The position numbers and the translations under genes are program-made. Source: Bacillota bacterium (GTDB taxonomy: Bacteria > Bacillota > Clostridia > Christensenellales > CAG-138). Taken from it: DNA of 64,000 nucleotides. Location: contig JAEYCM010000012.1 of assembly GCA_023455425.1 (NCBI GenBank), positions 1 through 64,000 on the forward strand. Direction: 5' to 3'. The notes under the pieces were generated by a model. The model was given only the letters and a program-made list of their open reading frames with translations. It was not told the origin of the DNA and searched no databases. Of this stretch, positions 24,517-31,473 are shown in pieces (the stretch's first letter is position 1; every line of letters starts with the position of its first letter).

Positions 24517-25308
24517 GTGAATGAACTATTCTCCTTGGAGCAATTGGCGGGCAGGGATACCTGGGTGCACCGGTTGCATCCGGTCGTCAAGCTTTTGTCC
24601 GCGCTCGCGATTCTTGTTACGGTGGTGTCGTTCGAGCGCTATGAAATTGCGCGCATCATACCGTTCGTGTTTTATCCGGCGGTGCTGATGGCGGCCTCGG
24701 AAACCCCCTATGGGCTTCTCAATAAGCGGGCGACGCTTGCGCTGCCGTTTTGCCTGCTTGCGGGGGTTTCCAATATCGTTTATGATACGGGAACGGCGCT
24801 GGTGCTTGGAACTGTTCCGGTCAGCTTCGGAACGCTCTCCTTTGTTTCCATACTGCTGAAAACCTACCTTTGCGTGATGGGGGCTCTCATTTTAACCGCA
24901 ACCACCCCTGTGCGCGAGTTGACCAGTGCGATGCGCATGCTGCATGTCCCGCGCATTTTCATCACCGTGTTTGAAATGACGTACCGGTATCTGGGCACGC
25001 TTTTTGAAGAGGCGGGCGCTTTGCGTACGGCTTACCTGTTGCGCAGCGCCCAGCAAAAGGGCGTGGAAGCCCGGCATATGGGGAGCTTTATCGGCAGCCT
25101 TCTTATCCGGAGCTTTGACCGGGCGGAGCGCGTGTATGACGCCATGAAATGCCGCGGCTATGCGCTACAGCATGCGCACGCGCAAAAGCAGGTGCTTGGA
25201 AAGCGGGATATTCTATTTCTGTTGTTGATTGTATTGGGCTGTGCGCTGCTGCGCTTTTTTGACCCGGCATCGCGCTTGAACGAATTCATAGGCGGGCTAC
25301 TCCATTGA
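24517..25308 (+). CDS. ECF transporter transmembrane protein (CbiQ/NikQ-like)
   Basis: A 263-residue membrane protein with about five spans, the T component of an energy-coupling-factor importer. The two cytoplasmic coupling motifs with Ala-Arg-Gly are present in diverged form: YLLRSAQQKGVEARHMG near residue 175 and AERVYDAMKCRGYALQHA near residue 205. Because it lies between larE and larB it probably imports nickel (or cobalt). The substrate-capturing S component (NikM/CbiM) is not in the window. The GTG start has a weak ribosome binding site and is the best of few choices in a frame closed at 24490. Confidence 0.85.
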   Translation: MNELFSLEQLAGRDTWVHRLHPVVKLLSALAILVTVVSFERYEIARIIPFVFYPAVLMAASETPYGLLNKRATLALPFCLLAGVSNIVYDTGTALVLGTVPVSFGTLSFVSILLKTYLCVMGALILTATTPVRELTSAMRMLHVPRIFITVFEMTYRYLGTLFEEAGALRTAYLLRSAQQKGVEARHMGSFIGSLLIRSFDRAERVYDAMKCRGYALQHAHAQKQVLGKRDILFLLLIVLGCALLRFFDPASRLNEFIGGLLH

Positions 25309-26021
25309 TCGATATTAAAAACATCACGGTATGTTATCCGGATAAGACAGTCGGGCTCAAGGACTTCAGCCTGCGGGTGGAAACAGGGCGCTGCATGGGG
25401 ATTGTGGGCGCAAACGGCGCGGGAAAGTCCACGCTGCTGCTCACATTGTGCGGGGTTCTGCTGCCGCAGGCGGGCACGGTGGAAATTGCGGATATTCTGT
25501 TAAGGAAGCAGACCTTGAACGACATTCGCAGCCGCGTCGGTATGGTGTTCCAAAACCCCGACGATCAGCTCTTTATGCCCACCATATACGACGACGTCGC
25601 CTTCGGCCCCCGCAATTTTGGAAAGACGGAGGAAGAGGTCGGGTGCATCGTGGACGCCGCGCTGATACAGTGCAACATCCGGCACCTGAAGGACCGCTCT
25701 CCGCTCAGGCTTTCCGGCGGGGAAAAACGGATGGCGGCCATGGCTGCGGTACTTTCCATGCAGCCGCAGGTTCTGCTGCTGGACGAGCCCTCCGCGTTTT
25801 TAGACCCGCGGGCCCGCAGGAACTTGATGAACCTGTTAAAGAACTTGCCGCAGACGAAGCTGATCGCCACACACGATCTGCCGCTCGCCCTGGAGCTGTG
25901 CGACGAGGTGGCGGTGGTGCAAAAAGGCGGTGTGCTTCTGCTTGGCCGCCCGGAAGACCTTTTTTATGATGCACAGCTCATGGAACAATGCGGGCTTGAG
26001 GCCATTCCGGCCCGCGCGTAA
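25305..26021 (+). CDS. ECF transporter ATPase (CbiO/NikO-like)
   Basis: A 238-residue ABC ATPase with Walker A GANGAGKST, Q-loop MVFQNPDDQLFMPTIYDDVAF (the QNPDDQ form typical of ECF A components), signature LSGGEKRMAAMA, Walker B VLLLDEPSAFLDPRAR and switch histidine IATHDLPLAL. The TTG start overlaps the ecfT stop (TTGA), so the two are coupled. It would drive metal uptake for the nickel-pincer cofactor; that role is inferred from position. Confidence 0.9.
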   Translation: MIDIKNITVCYPDKTVGLKDFSLRVETGRCMGIVGANGAGKSTLLLTLCGVLLPQAGTVEIADILLRKQTLNDIRSRVGMVFQNPDDQLFMPTIYDDVAFGPRNFGKTEEEVGCIVDAALIQCNIRHLKDRSPLRLSGGEKRMAAMAAVLSMQPQVLLLDEPSAFLDPRARRNLMNLLKNLPQTKLIATHDLPLALELCDEVAVVQKGGVLLLGRPEDLFYDAQLMEQCGLEAIPARA

Positions 26022-26031
26022 GGAGCAGACG

Positions 26032-26787
26032 ATGGATAAGAAAACGCTCACGGAATTGCTGTATGCAGTCAAAAACGGGGAGCTCGCGCCGGAAGCCATG
26101 GTCGAGCGGCTCAAGCTTGCGCCGTTTGAAGAGCTTGGCTATGCCAAGGTGGACCATCACCGCGCGCTAAGGCAGGGAGCTGCCGAAGTCATTTACGGGC
26201 AGAACAAAACGGTGGAGCAAATCTTGGGCATCGTGGACGCCATGCTGCATAGGGGCGGCAAGGATATCCTCGTCACCCGCCTTTCCGGAGAAGCGGCGGA
26301 GGAGTTAGGAAAACGGCATGCGTTTACCTATTACTCGCTTGCAAAGCTTGGCGTTGTCAATCCGGATGCGGAAAAGGTTCGTAAGGGGTCCGTCGTCGTG
26401 GTCTCCGCGGGTACAAGCGATATGCCTGTGGCGGAGGAAGCCGCGCTTACGGCGGAGACCCTGGGCAGTAACGTGCTGCGGGTATACGACGCGGGGGTGG
26501 CGGGGCTGCACAGGCTGCTTGCGCATCACGGCGAGCTTGCAGGCGCGCGGGCCGTGGTTGCCGTAGCCGGTATGGAGGGGGCGTTGGCGAGCGTCGTAGG
26601 CGGGCTTGTGGAATGCCCCGTCGTCGCCGTTCCCACAAGCGTCGGGTACGGTGCAAACTTCGGCGGCGTTTCGGCGCTACTTTGCATGCTCAACTCCTGC
26701 GCAAGCGGCGTAAGCGTAGTAAATATCGACAACGGCTTTGGCGCGGGGTATCTTGCGCACAAAATCAACATGACAGAGGGTCTATAA
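26032..26787 (+). CDS. larB: Carboxylase/hydrolase LarB of nickel-pincer cofactor synthesis
   Basis: A 251-residue protein of the PurE-like LarB family. LarB carboxylates the pyridinium ring of nicotinic acid adenine dinucleotide and hydrolyses it to the biscarboxylate mononucleotide. Features are the N-terminal extension, YAKVDHHRALRQGAAEVIYGQNKT, VVVVSAGTSDMPVAEEAALTAE (PurE-like phosphate loop, about residues 125-145), AVVAVAGMEGALASVVGGLV and AVPTSVGYGANFGG. ATG 26032 has AAGGAGC upstream. It shares the stop/start TAATG with larC. Confidence 0.94.
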   Translation: MDKKTLTELLYAVKNGELAPEAMVERLKLAPFEELGYAKVDHHRALRQGAAEVIYGQNKTVEQILGIVDAMLHRGGKDILVTRLSGEAAEELGKRHAFTYYSLAKLGVVNPDAEKVRKGSVVVVSAGTSDMPVAEEAALTAETLGSNVLRVYDAGVAGLHRLLAHHGELAGARAVVAVAGMEGALASVVGGLVECPVVAVPTSVGYGANFGGVSALLCMLNSCASGVSVVNIDNGFGAGYLAHKINMTEGL

Positions 26788-28061
26788 TGGGCTGTTTGTA
26801 TTTGGAATGCCGCATGGGCGCGGCGGGGGATATGCTGCTCTCTGCGCTCTACGAGCTTTGCGGGCAGAAAGAACTGTTTTTACAGCATATGAACGCGCTC
26901 GGATTACCGGGCGTTTCCCTTGAGATCGTTCCCGAGCAGAAGTGCGGCATATGGGGCTCCCGCGCGGTCGTGAAAATCGACGGCTCGGAGGAGGAAGTCC
27001 TGGACCTGGACCACCATACGGCGCAGCACGCGCATCGCCATGCGGAGGATGGCCATACCCATGACGAACAGCATGACCATGCGACGATACCCCACGTTCA
27101 CCGCGGCTTGGGAGATATCCGGTCACTCATCCAGGGGCTGACGCTGCCGCAGGAAGTAAAGGACGACGCCATCGCCGTATACACAGCGCTTGCCGAGGCG
27201 GAGGCGCATGTGCACGGCACAGCAGTGGAGCATGTCCATTTCCATGAGGTAGGGGCGTTGGATGCCGTGGCGGATATCGTGGGCGTGTGCCTGCTCATCC
27301 ACATGCTCCGTCCGGAGGAAATCATCGCTTCCCCCGTTCACACAGGCTCCGGGCAGGTAAAGACCTCGCATGGCGTGCTGCCTGTGCCGGCTCCGGCGAC
27401 TGTGCATTTGCTCTGCGGAATTCCTTTGTATTCGGATGGTACAGCTGGCGAACTTTGCACGCCGACAGGGGCGGCGCTGCTCAAACATTTTGCAAAGCGC
27501 TTCGGCAATATGCCCTGCATGGCGGTTGTGAAAACCGGGTATGGGATGGGAAAAAAGAATTTTTCCGCCGCGAACTGCGTGCGTGCGTTCTGGGGCGAGC
27601 ATTCCTCCCTGGATGGCGCGGGGCGTGTTGCGGAGCTTCGGTGCAACATCGACGATATGACGCCGGAGGCCATCGGCTTTGCCACGCAGGCGCTTTTTAC
27701 GGAAGGCGCTTTGGATGTCTACGTGGAACCGGCCTACATGAAGAAGAACAGGCCCGGATTTGTGGTGGTATGCCTGTGCCATGAAAGCGATGCGGAACGT
27801 TTTGCAGCGCTGCTGTTCCAGCATACCAGCACGCTTGGCGTCAGGGTATTTTCCTGCAGCCGTTATATGCTAAGCCGTACCGTGGAGGAACGGGAGACTT
27901 CCCTTGGTGCGGTCCGCGTCAAGCATGCGCAGGGGTACGGGGTGGAAAGAAGCAAGCCGGAATACGAGGATGTGGCAAGGATTGCGCAGGAGCATGGCAT
28001 CCCGTTTGGAGAAGCGTATAGGCGGGTATTAAAAGAAACAAACCGCATGGATGATCAATAA
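26787..28061 (+). CDS. larC: Nickel insertase LarC, single-frame form
   Basis: A 424-residue cyclometallase that inserts nickel into the pincer nucleotide using CTP. It starts YLECRMGAAGDMLLSALYEL and has a histidine-rich, probably metal-binding stretch (DHHTAQHAHRHAEDGHTHD, about residues 74-92, with more His after it), VHFHEVGALDAVADIVGVCL, PVPAPATVHLLCGIPLYSDG and the C-terminal CTP-binding part with NIDDMTPEAIGFATQAL. In some lactobacilli larC is split and joined by a programmed frameshift; here it is one uninterrupted frame. Confidence 0.94.
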   Translation: MGCLYLECRMGAAGDMLLSALYELCGQKELFLQHMNALGLPGVSLEIVPEQKCGIWGSRAVVKIDGSEEEVLDLDHHTAQHAHRHAEDGHTHDEQHDHATIPHVHRGLGDIRSLIQGLTLPQEVKDDAIAVYTALAEAEAHVHGTAVEHVHFHEVGALDAVADIVGVCLLIHMLRPEEIIASPVHTGSGQVKTSHGVLPVPAPATVHLLCGIPLYSDGTAGELCTPTGAALLKHFAKRFGNMPCMAVVKTGYGMGKKNFSAANCVRAFWGEHSSLDGAGRVAELRCNIDDMTPEAIGFATQALFTEGALDVYVEPAYMKKNRPGFVVVCLCHESDAERFAALLFQHTSTLGVRVFSCSRYMLSRTVEERETSLGAVRVKHAQGYGVERSKPEYEDVARIAQEHGIPFGEAYRRVLKETNRMDDQ

Positions 28062-28083
28062 AACAGTTGCGGCAGAAGGACGG

Positions 28084-28617
28084 ATGGGACGTAAGGTTGT
28101 TCTTTATATTGCCGTTAGCCTGGACGGATATATCGCGAAAAGCAACGGCGCGGTGGATTGGCTGGGCGGAAACGGGGACGAGCCGAATGCCGACTACGGA
28201 TATGACGCCTTCTATGAAACGATAGACACCGTCGTCATGGGAAGGACCACGTATGAACAGCTTATCAATGAACTCTCTCCCGATGTCTGGATGTACGAGG
28301 GCAAAACCTGCTATGTGGCAACCACGCAAGAGACGCCGCCAAATGACCGTGCCGAATTCATTTCAGGGGATATTGTTTCTTTTGTAGACAGTATCCGGGA
28401 GCGGCAGGGGAAGAACATTTGGCTGATGGGCGGCGGGAAGCTTATTGACCAGTTTGTGAAGCGCGATGCCATTGATGTATATATCATCACTGTGATTCCC
28501 GAGGTGCTGGGGGAAGGGATGCCCCTTTTCTTACGGAATAACCCGGAAATCAAGCTTCGGCTGATCGGAACAAAAACAACCGATGGAATGGCGGAACTGA
28601 CATACGTCAGAAGATAG
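28084..28617 (+). CDS. Dihydrofolate reductase-like (RibD C-terminal domain) protein
   Basis: A 177-residue protein of the YyaP/RibD_C group of putative NADPH-dependent reductases. It has VVLYIAVSLDGYIAKSNG at the start, TVVMGRTTYEQL near residue 60, NIWLMGGGKLIDQFVKRDAIDVY (the cofactor glycine motif) and IPEVLGEGMPLF. The function of these single-domain members is generally unknown. I use ATG 28084, preceded by GAAGGA; an earlier ATG at 28051 overlaps the larC end but lacks a ribosome binding site. Confidence 0.85.
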   Translation: MGRKVVLYIAVSLDGYIAKSNGAVDWLGGNGDEPNADYGYDAFYETIDTVVMGRTTYEQLINELSPDVWMYEGKTCYVATTQETPPNDRAEFISGDIVSFVDSIRERQGKNIWLMGGGKLIDQFVKRDAIDVYIITVIPEVLGEGMPLFLRNNPEIKLRLIGTKTTDGMAELTYVRR

Positions 28618-28638
28618 TCCGTTAGATTGCCACATTCG

Positions 28639-28664
28639 GGCAGGCGTTTCGCCTGCCTTCTTTA
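28639..28664 (+). terminator. Terminator after reductase-like gene
   Basis: GGCAGGCG, loop TTT, CGCCTGCC, then TTCTTT. It closes the lar-to-reductase region. Confidence 0.65.
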
Positions 28665-28735
28665 CTTAAAAAAGAATAGCCGTAAACAAACCGGATAGCC
28701 TAGGAGTGTTCCAATATGAAACAGTGAGGCTGTCT

Positions 28736-29446
28736 ATGTTGCTTGATTTGCTTTACATCCTGTGTACGTCGGTGGGTTCCCTTTTAATGCTGTTCATCCT
28801 GACCAAGCTGATGGGAAACAAGCAGATGTCCCAGTTAAGCTTGTTCGACTATATCGTTGGCATCACCATCGGCTCTATCGCAGCGGAAATGGCCACAAAT
28901 CTGGAGGAATTCGAAAAGCCTCTGCTGGCGATGATCGTTTACGCGCTCATCTCCATCCTGATTTCCTATGCCAATTATAAATCCATTGCGCTACGCCGGT
29001 TTTTAACGGGGAAATCGCTCGTTCTCTTTGAGAACGGCAAGCTGTACGAAGGCAACCTGAAAAAGGCGAGGATTGACGTCAACGAGTTTTTGATGCAGTG
29101 CCGCAACCAGGGCTATTTCAACATTGCAACGCTGCAGACCGCTGTGCTGGAACCCAACGGCAAAATCAGTTTTCTGCCCTTATCCGATCAACGGCCCGCG
29201 ACGCCCAAGGATATGAACATCACCCCGCCGAAGGAGAAGCCTACCATCAACGTCGTCATAGACGGACAAATCCTGCATGAAAATCTGATGTTTGCGGGCA
29301 AGAACGAAGAGTGGCTCAACAAGCAACTGAAAAGCCAACATGTGCAAAGCGTATCGGATATCTTCTTAGCAACGTGCGACCATGAGGGACAGCTAACCGT
29401 CTACCCCAAAATCAAGCGGCAGATGAAAAAGGACGTCTTTGAATAA
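28736..29446 (+). CDS. DUF421/YetF family membrane protein
   Basis: A 236-residue protein with three N-terminal spans and a cytoplasmic domain. MGNKQMSQLSLFDYIVGITIGSIAAEMA (residues 25-52) is the hallmark of the YetF family, as is GKSLVLFENGKLYEGNLKKARIDVNEFL. Function unknown; relatives are often found in spore formers. The ATG 28736 follows GAGG by six bases. Confidence 0.85.
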   Translation: MLLDLLYILCTSVGSLLMLFILTKLMGNKQMSQLSLFDYIVGITIGSIAAEMATNLEEFEKPLLAMIVYALISILISYANYKSIALRRFLTGKSLVLFENGKLYEGNLKKARIDVNEFLMQCRNQGYFNIATLQTAVLEPNGKISFLPLSDQRPATPKDMNITPPKEKPTINVVIDGQILHENLMFAGKNEEWLNKQLKSQHVQSVSDIFLATCDHEGQLTVYPKIKRQMKKDVFE

Positions 29447-29482
29447 CCTATACCTGAAAGCCATTTAACCGAATGAAATACG

Positions 29483-29512
29483 GAGGGCGGCAAATCTTGC
29501 CGCCCTCTATTT
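29483..29512. terminator. Terminator between convergent genes
   Basis: GAGGGCGGCAA, loop ATC, TTGCCGCCCTC, then TATTTT on the plus strand. Confidence 0.75.
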
Positions 29513-29519
29513 TGCCGAT

Positions 29520-29957
29520 TTACCGGAAAGCGATCTGTAACAGCTTTAAAATGAGTTTGAGCCACGCTGCGGTATTGCCGGTTTGCCTCTTTGCCCTGTG
29601 TGCCGCTGCAGCGGTGGAAGATCCAATGTGCTCCACCGCATCTTTAAGCGAGGCAACCCCATCGTGCACGATGTGCGTAACGCCCTGCGCATCGCTTGCG
29701 ATGTCCGCAATCGAAACCTTCAGGCGGCCCGTCAACTCATGGACGTCGCTTGTAATATGCTCCGCATTCCCTACAATGGCAGGGAGGCCTTTGAGCGTGG
29801 TATCGATGGACCCCTGGTTGGAGGAAAGAATGGCGTCCACCCGTCCCAGCACCCGAAGCAGCTTCAGAATGGTCAAAAGCAAGACAACACCGATCGCAAC
29901 GCCAAGCAGTATCAGAATTCCATTGACCAATTGATCAACGTTAATTTGTATTGTCAT
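29520..29957 (-). CDS. DUF948-like membrane-anchored helical protein
   Basis: A 145-residue protein with one N-terminal span (about residues 12-32) followed by a long helical region of the type DTTLKGLPAIVGNAEHITSD and VHELTGRLKVSIADIASDAQ, resembling DUF948 or apolipophorin-like coiled coils found beside YtxH proteins. GAGGGG ribosome binding site. Encoded just downstream of a YtxH-like gene on the same strand, a pairing common in Firmicutes and associated with general stress proteins; the function is unknown. Confidence 0.72.
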   Translation of the reverse strand: MTIQINVDQLVNGILILLGVAIGVVLLLTILKLLRVLGRVDAILSSNQGSIDTTLKGLPAIVGNAEHITSDVHELTGRLKVSIADIASDAQGVTHIVHDGVASLKDAVEHIGSSTAAAAHRAKRQTGNTAAWLKLILKLLQIAFR

Positions 29958-29997
29958 ACCACATACCCCTCTTTCATCCTATTGCGTGGGGTAGGTG

Positions 29998-30441
29998 CTA
30001 TTTCAATTCATCGCTTACGTTCTTGACGGTCTTTTTCACTTCCTTGGCAACATTACCTGCGCCCTCTTTGAGGTCGTCCTTCACGGCTTCGGCTTTGTCC
30101 GCGGCTTGCGACACCTTCTTTGCGCCTTTTGTAACCGTAGCCTTTGCTTCATCAACTGCATCCTGAGCCGCGTCGGCTCCGGCCTCTGCGGTGTCCTCAA
30201 TAAACTCAGAGATTGCGCTTCCGACGCTTTTTGCGGTTTCTTTGATTTCATCCGCCGCATCCCGCGCTTTTTCCCGGATGGCCTTGCGGGTTTCCTTGCC
30301 GGATTGCGGCGCGGAAAGAAGACCGATTGCGACTCCCGCCAAAGCGCCGATGGCAATGCCTGTTGTCATATTCTTTGAGGCCTCCCGCTTGCTTCTGCGT
30401 GCTCTTTCCTGTTTGGTTTCAAAAATATCATCAAACAACAT
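29998..30441 (-). CDS. YtxH domain protein
   Basis: A 147-residue protein. After a basic N-terminus (KQERARRSKREASKN) it has the YtxH span TGIAIGALAGVAIGLLSAPQSGKETRKAI, then an Ala/Lys/Glu-rich helical tail with repeated AxDAxxEAK-like units, resembling LEA or stress proteins. I start it at ATG 30441, eight bases after AAGGAGG; the longer open frame upstream lacks a site. Likely stress-related by homology, unproven here. Confidence 0.8.
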   Translation of the reverse strand: MLFDDIFETKQERARRSKREASKNMTTGIAIGALAGVAIGLLSAPQSGKETRKAIREKARDAADEIKETAKSVGSAISEFIEDTAEAGADAAQDAVDEAKATVTKGAKKVSQAADKAEAVKDDLKEGAGNVAKEVKKTVKNVSDELK

Positions 30442-30755
30442 GGTAATATCCTCCTTATGGTTTCTGGCCTGGAAGAGACGGCGGCATGTTGACTGCAAGG
30501 CCTTGCTTGTCCCATCTGCTTCCAAGTGATTGTTATTTTTTATATAATATTCTTATCACACCTTCAAACAATAGGGAAAGTTTCCGAAATATAGCGAATA
30601 AAGGCGCGAACGATGTGGAGAGAAAGCGCTGGACAAGCAAAATTCCATACTTGCATTTTTAAAATATTTGTTGTAAGATAGGAAAGCGCGTGAGAGCAAA
30701 CCAAGGCGCGCGGATGAAAATCGTGGACAGCCGCGGTGAATTTTATAGCATATTT
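30442..30755. other. Gap between ytxH-like gene and tRNA-Ser
   Basis: About 314 bases. It holds the tRNA promoter at 30651-30679 and an AT-rich stretch near 30540 that probably contains the ytxH-like promoter on the minus strand. No gene seen. Confidence 0.5.
30651..30679 (+). promoter_or_regulatory. tRNA-Ser promoter
   Basis: TTGCAT, 17-base spacer, TAAGAT, about 77 bases before the tRNA. Confidence 0.6.
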
Positions 30756-30846
30756 GGAGAGATGGCTGAGCTGGTCTAAGGCGCACGACTGGAAATCGTG
30801 TTTACCAGAAATGGTAACAAGGGTTCGAATCCCTTTCTCTCCGCCA
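30756..30846 (+). tRNA. tRNA-Ser (anticodon GGA)
   Basis: A complete class II tRNA. Acceptor GGAGAGA (30756-30762) pairs with TCTCTCC (30836-30842), followed by G and an encoded CCA. The anticodon stem CACGA/TCGTG encloses a loop with GGA at 30791-30793. A long variable arm (TTTACCAGAAATGGTAACA) and the T-loop GGGTTCGAATCCC are present, as expected for serine tRNA reading UCC and UCU. Confidence 0.96.
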
Positions 30847-30888
30847 ACTAGAATGGGCACCCTGCAGGGTGTCCATTCTAGTTGGCGG
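30841..30888 (+). repeat. 48-bp palindrome overlapping the tRNA 3' end
   Basis: Two 24-base arms with one mismatch, centred on CTGCAG. The left arm starts with CCGCCA, the last two acceptor bases, discriminator and CCA of the tRNA, and the right arm ends in TGGCGG. The hairpin is not followed by a T run; a separate terminator follows at 30920. Confidence 0.85.
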
Positions 30889-30919
30889 ACATACCAATGG
30901 GATTCGAAGCCGTGTTCAG

Positions 30920-30943
30920 AAAACGCTCCGGCGGAGCGTTTTT
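30920..30943 (+). terminator. Terminator of tRNA-Ser transcript
   Basis: AAAACGCTCC, loop GGC, GGAGCGTTTT plus one more T. Confidence 0.8.
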
Positions 30944-31094
30944 AGCGAACGGGATTTCAGGTTGCGGGCCGACTTTAAATGGACGTGAATTCTCGTGTCT
31001 TATTCCTTTATTTTCATATCTTCTCATGCTATACTGCATTCCAGTGCACATGGATTTTGTGATCATCCGGCCGGGAAAACAGGAGGACCTTTTC

Positions 31095-31457
31095 ATGAAG
31101 CGAATTGGGTTATTGTTTTTCGTCATAACACTGTCCATATTGCTGGTTTCGTGCGGACAACCGGAAAAGCTTGAAAATATGGAATATGTCCGGCGCGAAG
31201 ATGGAAGCTATGGCAGCCAGATAAAATGGGGCGACACCATATATGTATTTTGGGGAGCGGCGGACACGGATTTGATCGACAAGCAGATCGGCATCGTTGA
31301 TGGCGACAAAAAAGAAAAAGTATATAGTGTTCGCGGATATTCCTCAACAGAGTGGCTGATTCATCATTACGACGTCATCATGTCAACGTATGAGTTTTAT
31401 AAAGCGGATTCTGTCACGGATATACCGGAAGAATTTGCAGGCTTAAAGGCGGGATGA
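31095..31457 (+). CDS. Small lipoprotein of unknown function
   Basis: A 120-residue protein with the signal MKRIGLLFFVITLSILLVSC, whose lipobox LVSC gives Cys20. The mature part (YGSQIKWGDTIYVFWGAAD and YSVRGYSSTEWLIHHYDVIM) has no motif I recognise. AGGAGG precedes the ATG. It is the only gene between the tRNA and the convergent transglutaminase gene. Confidence 0.72.
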   Translation: MKRIGLLFFVITLSILLVSCGQPEKLENMEYVRREDGSYGSQIKWGDTIYVFWGAADTDLIDKQIGIVDGDKKEKVYSVRGYSSTEWLIHHYDVIMSTYEFYKADSVTDIPEEFAGLKAG

Positions 31458-31473
31458 GTTTGAATGCGTAGAT

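Noticed and set aside
30564..30860. A 98-codon minus-strand frame across the tRNA (GEKGIRTLVTISGKHDFQSC)
   Set aside because: This is the well-known false protein made by translating the antisense strand of tRNA-Ser.
30882..31094. Extension of the 31095 lipoprotein upstream through the tRNA trailer
   Set aside because: It runs through a terminator; the ATG at 31095 has AGGAGG and a proper lipoprotein signal.
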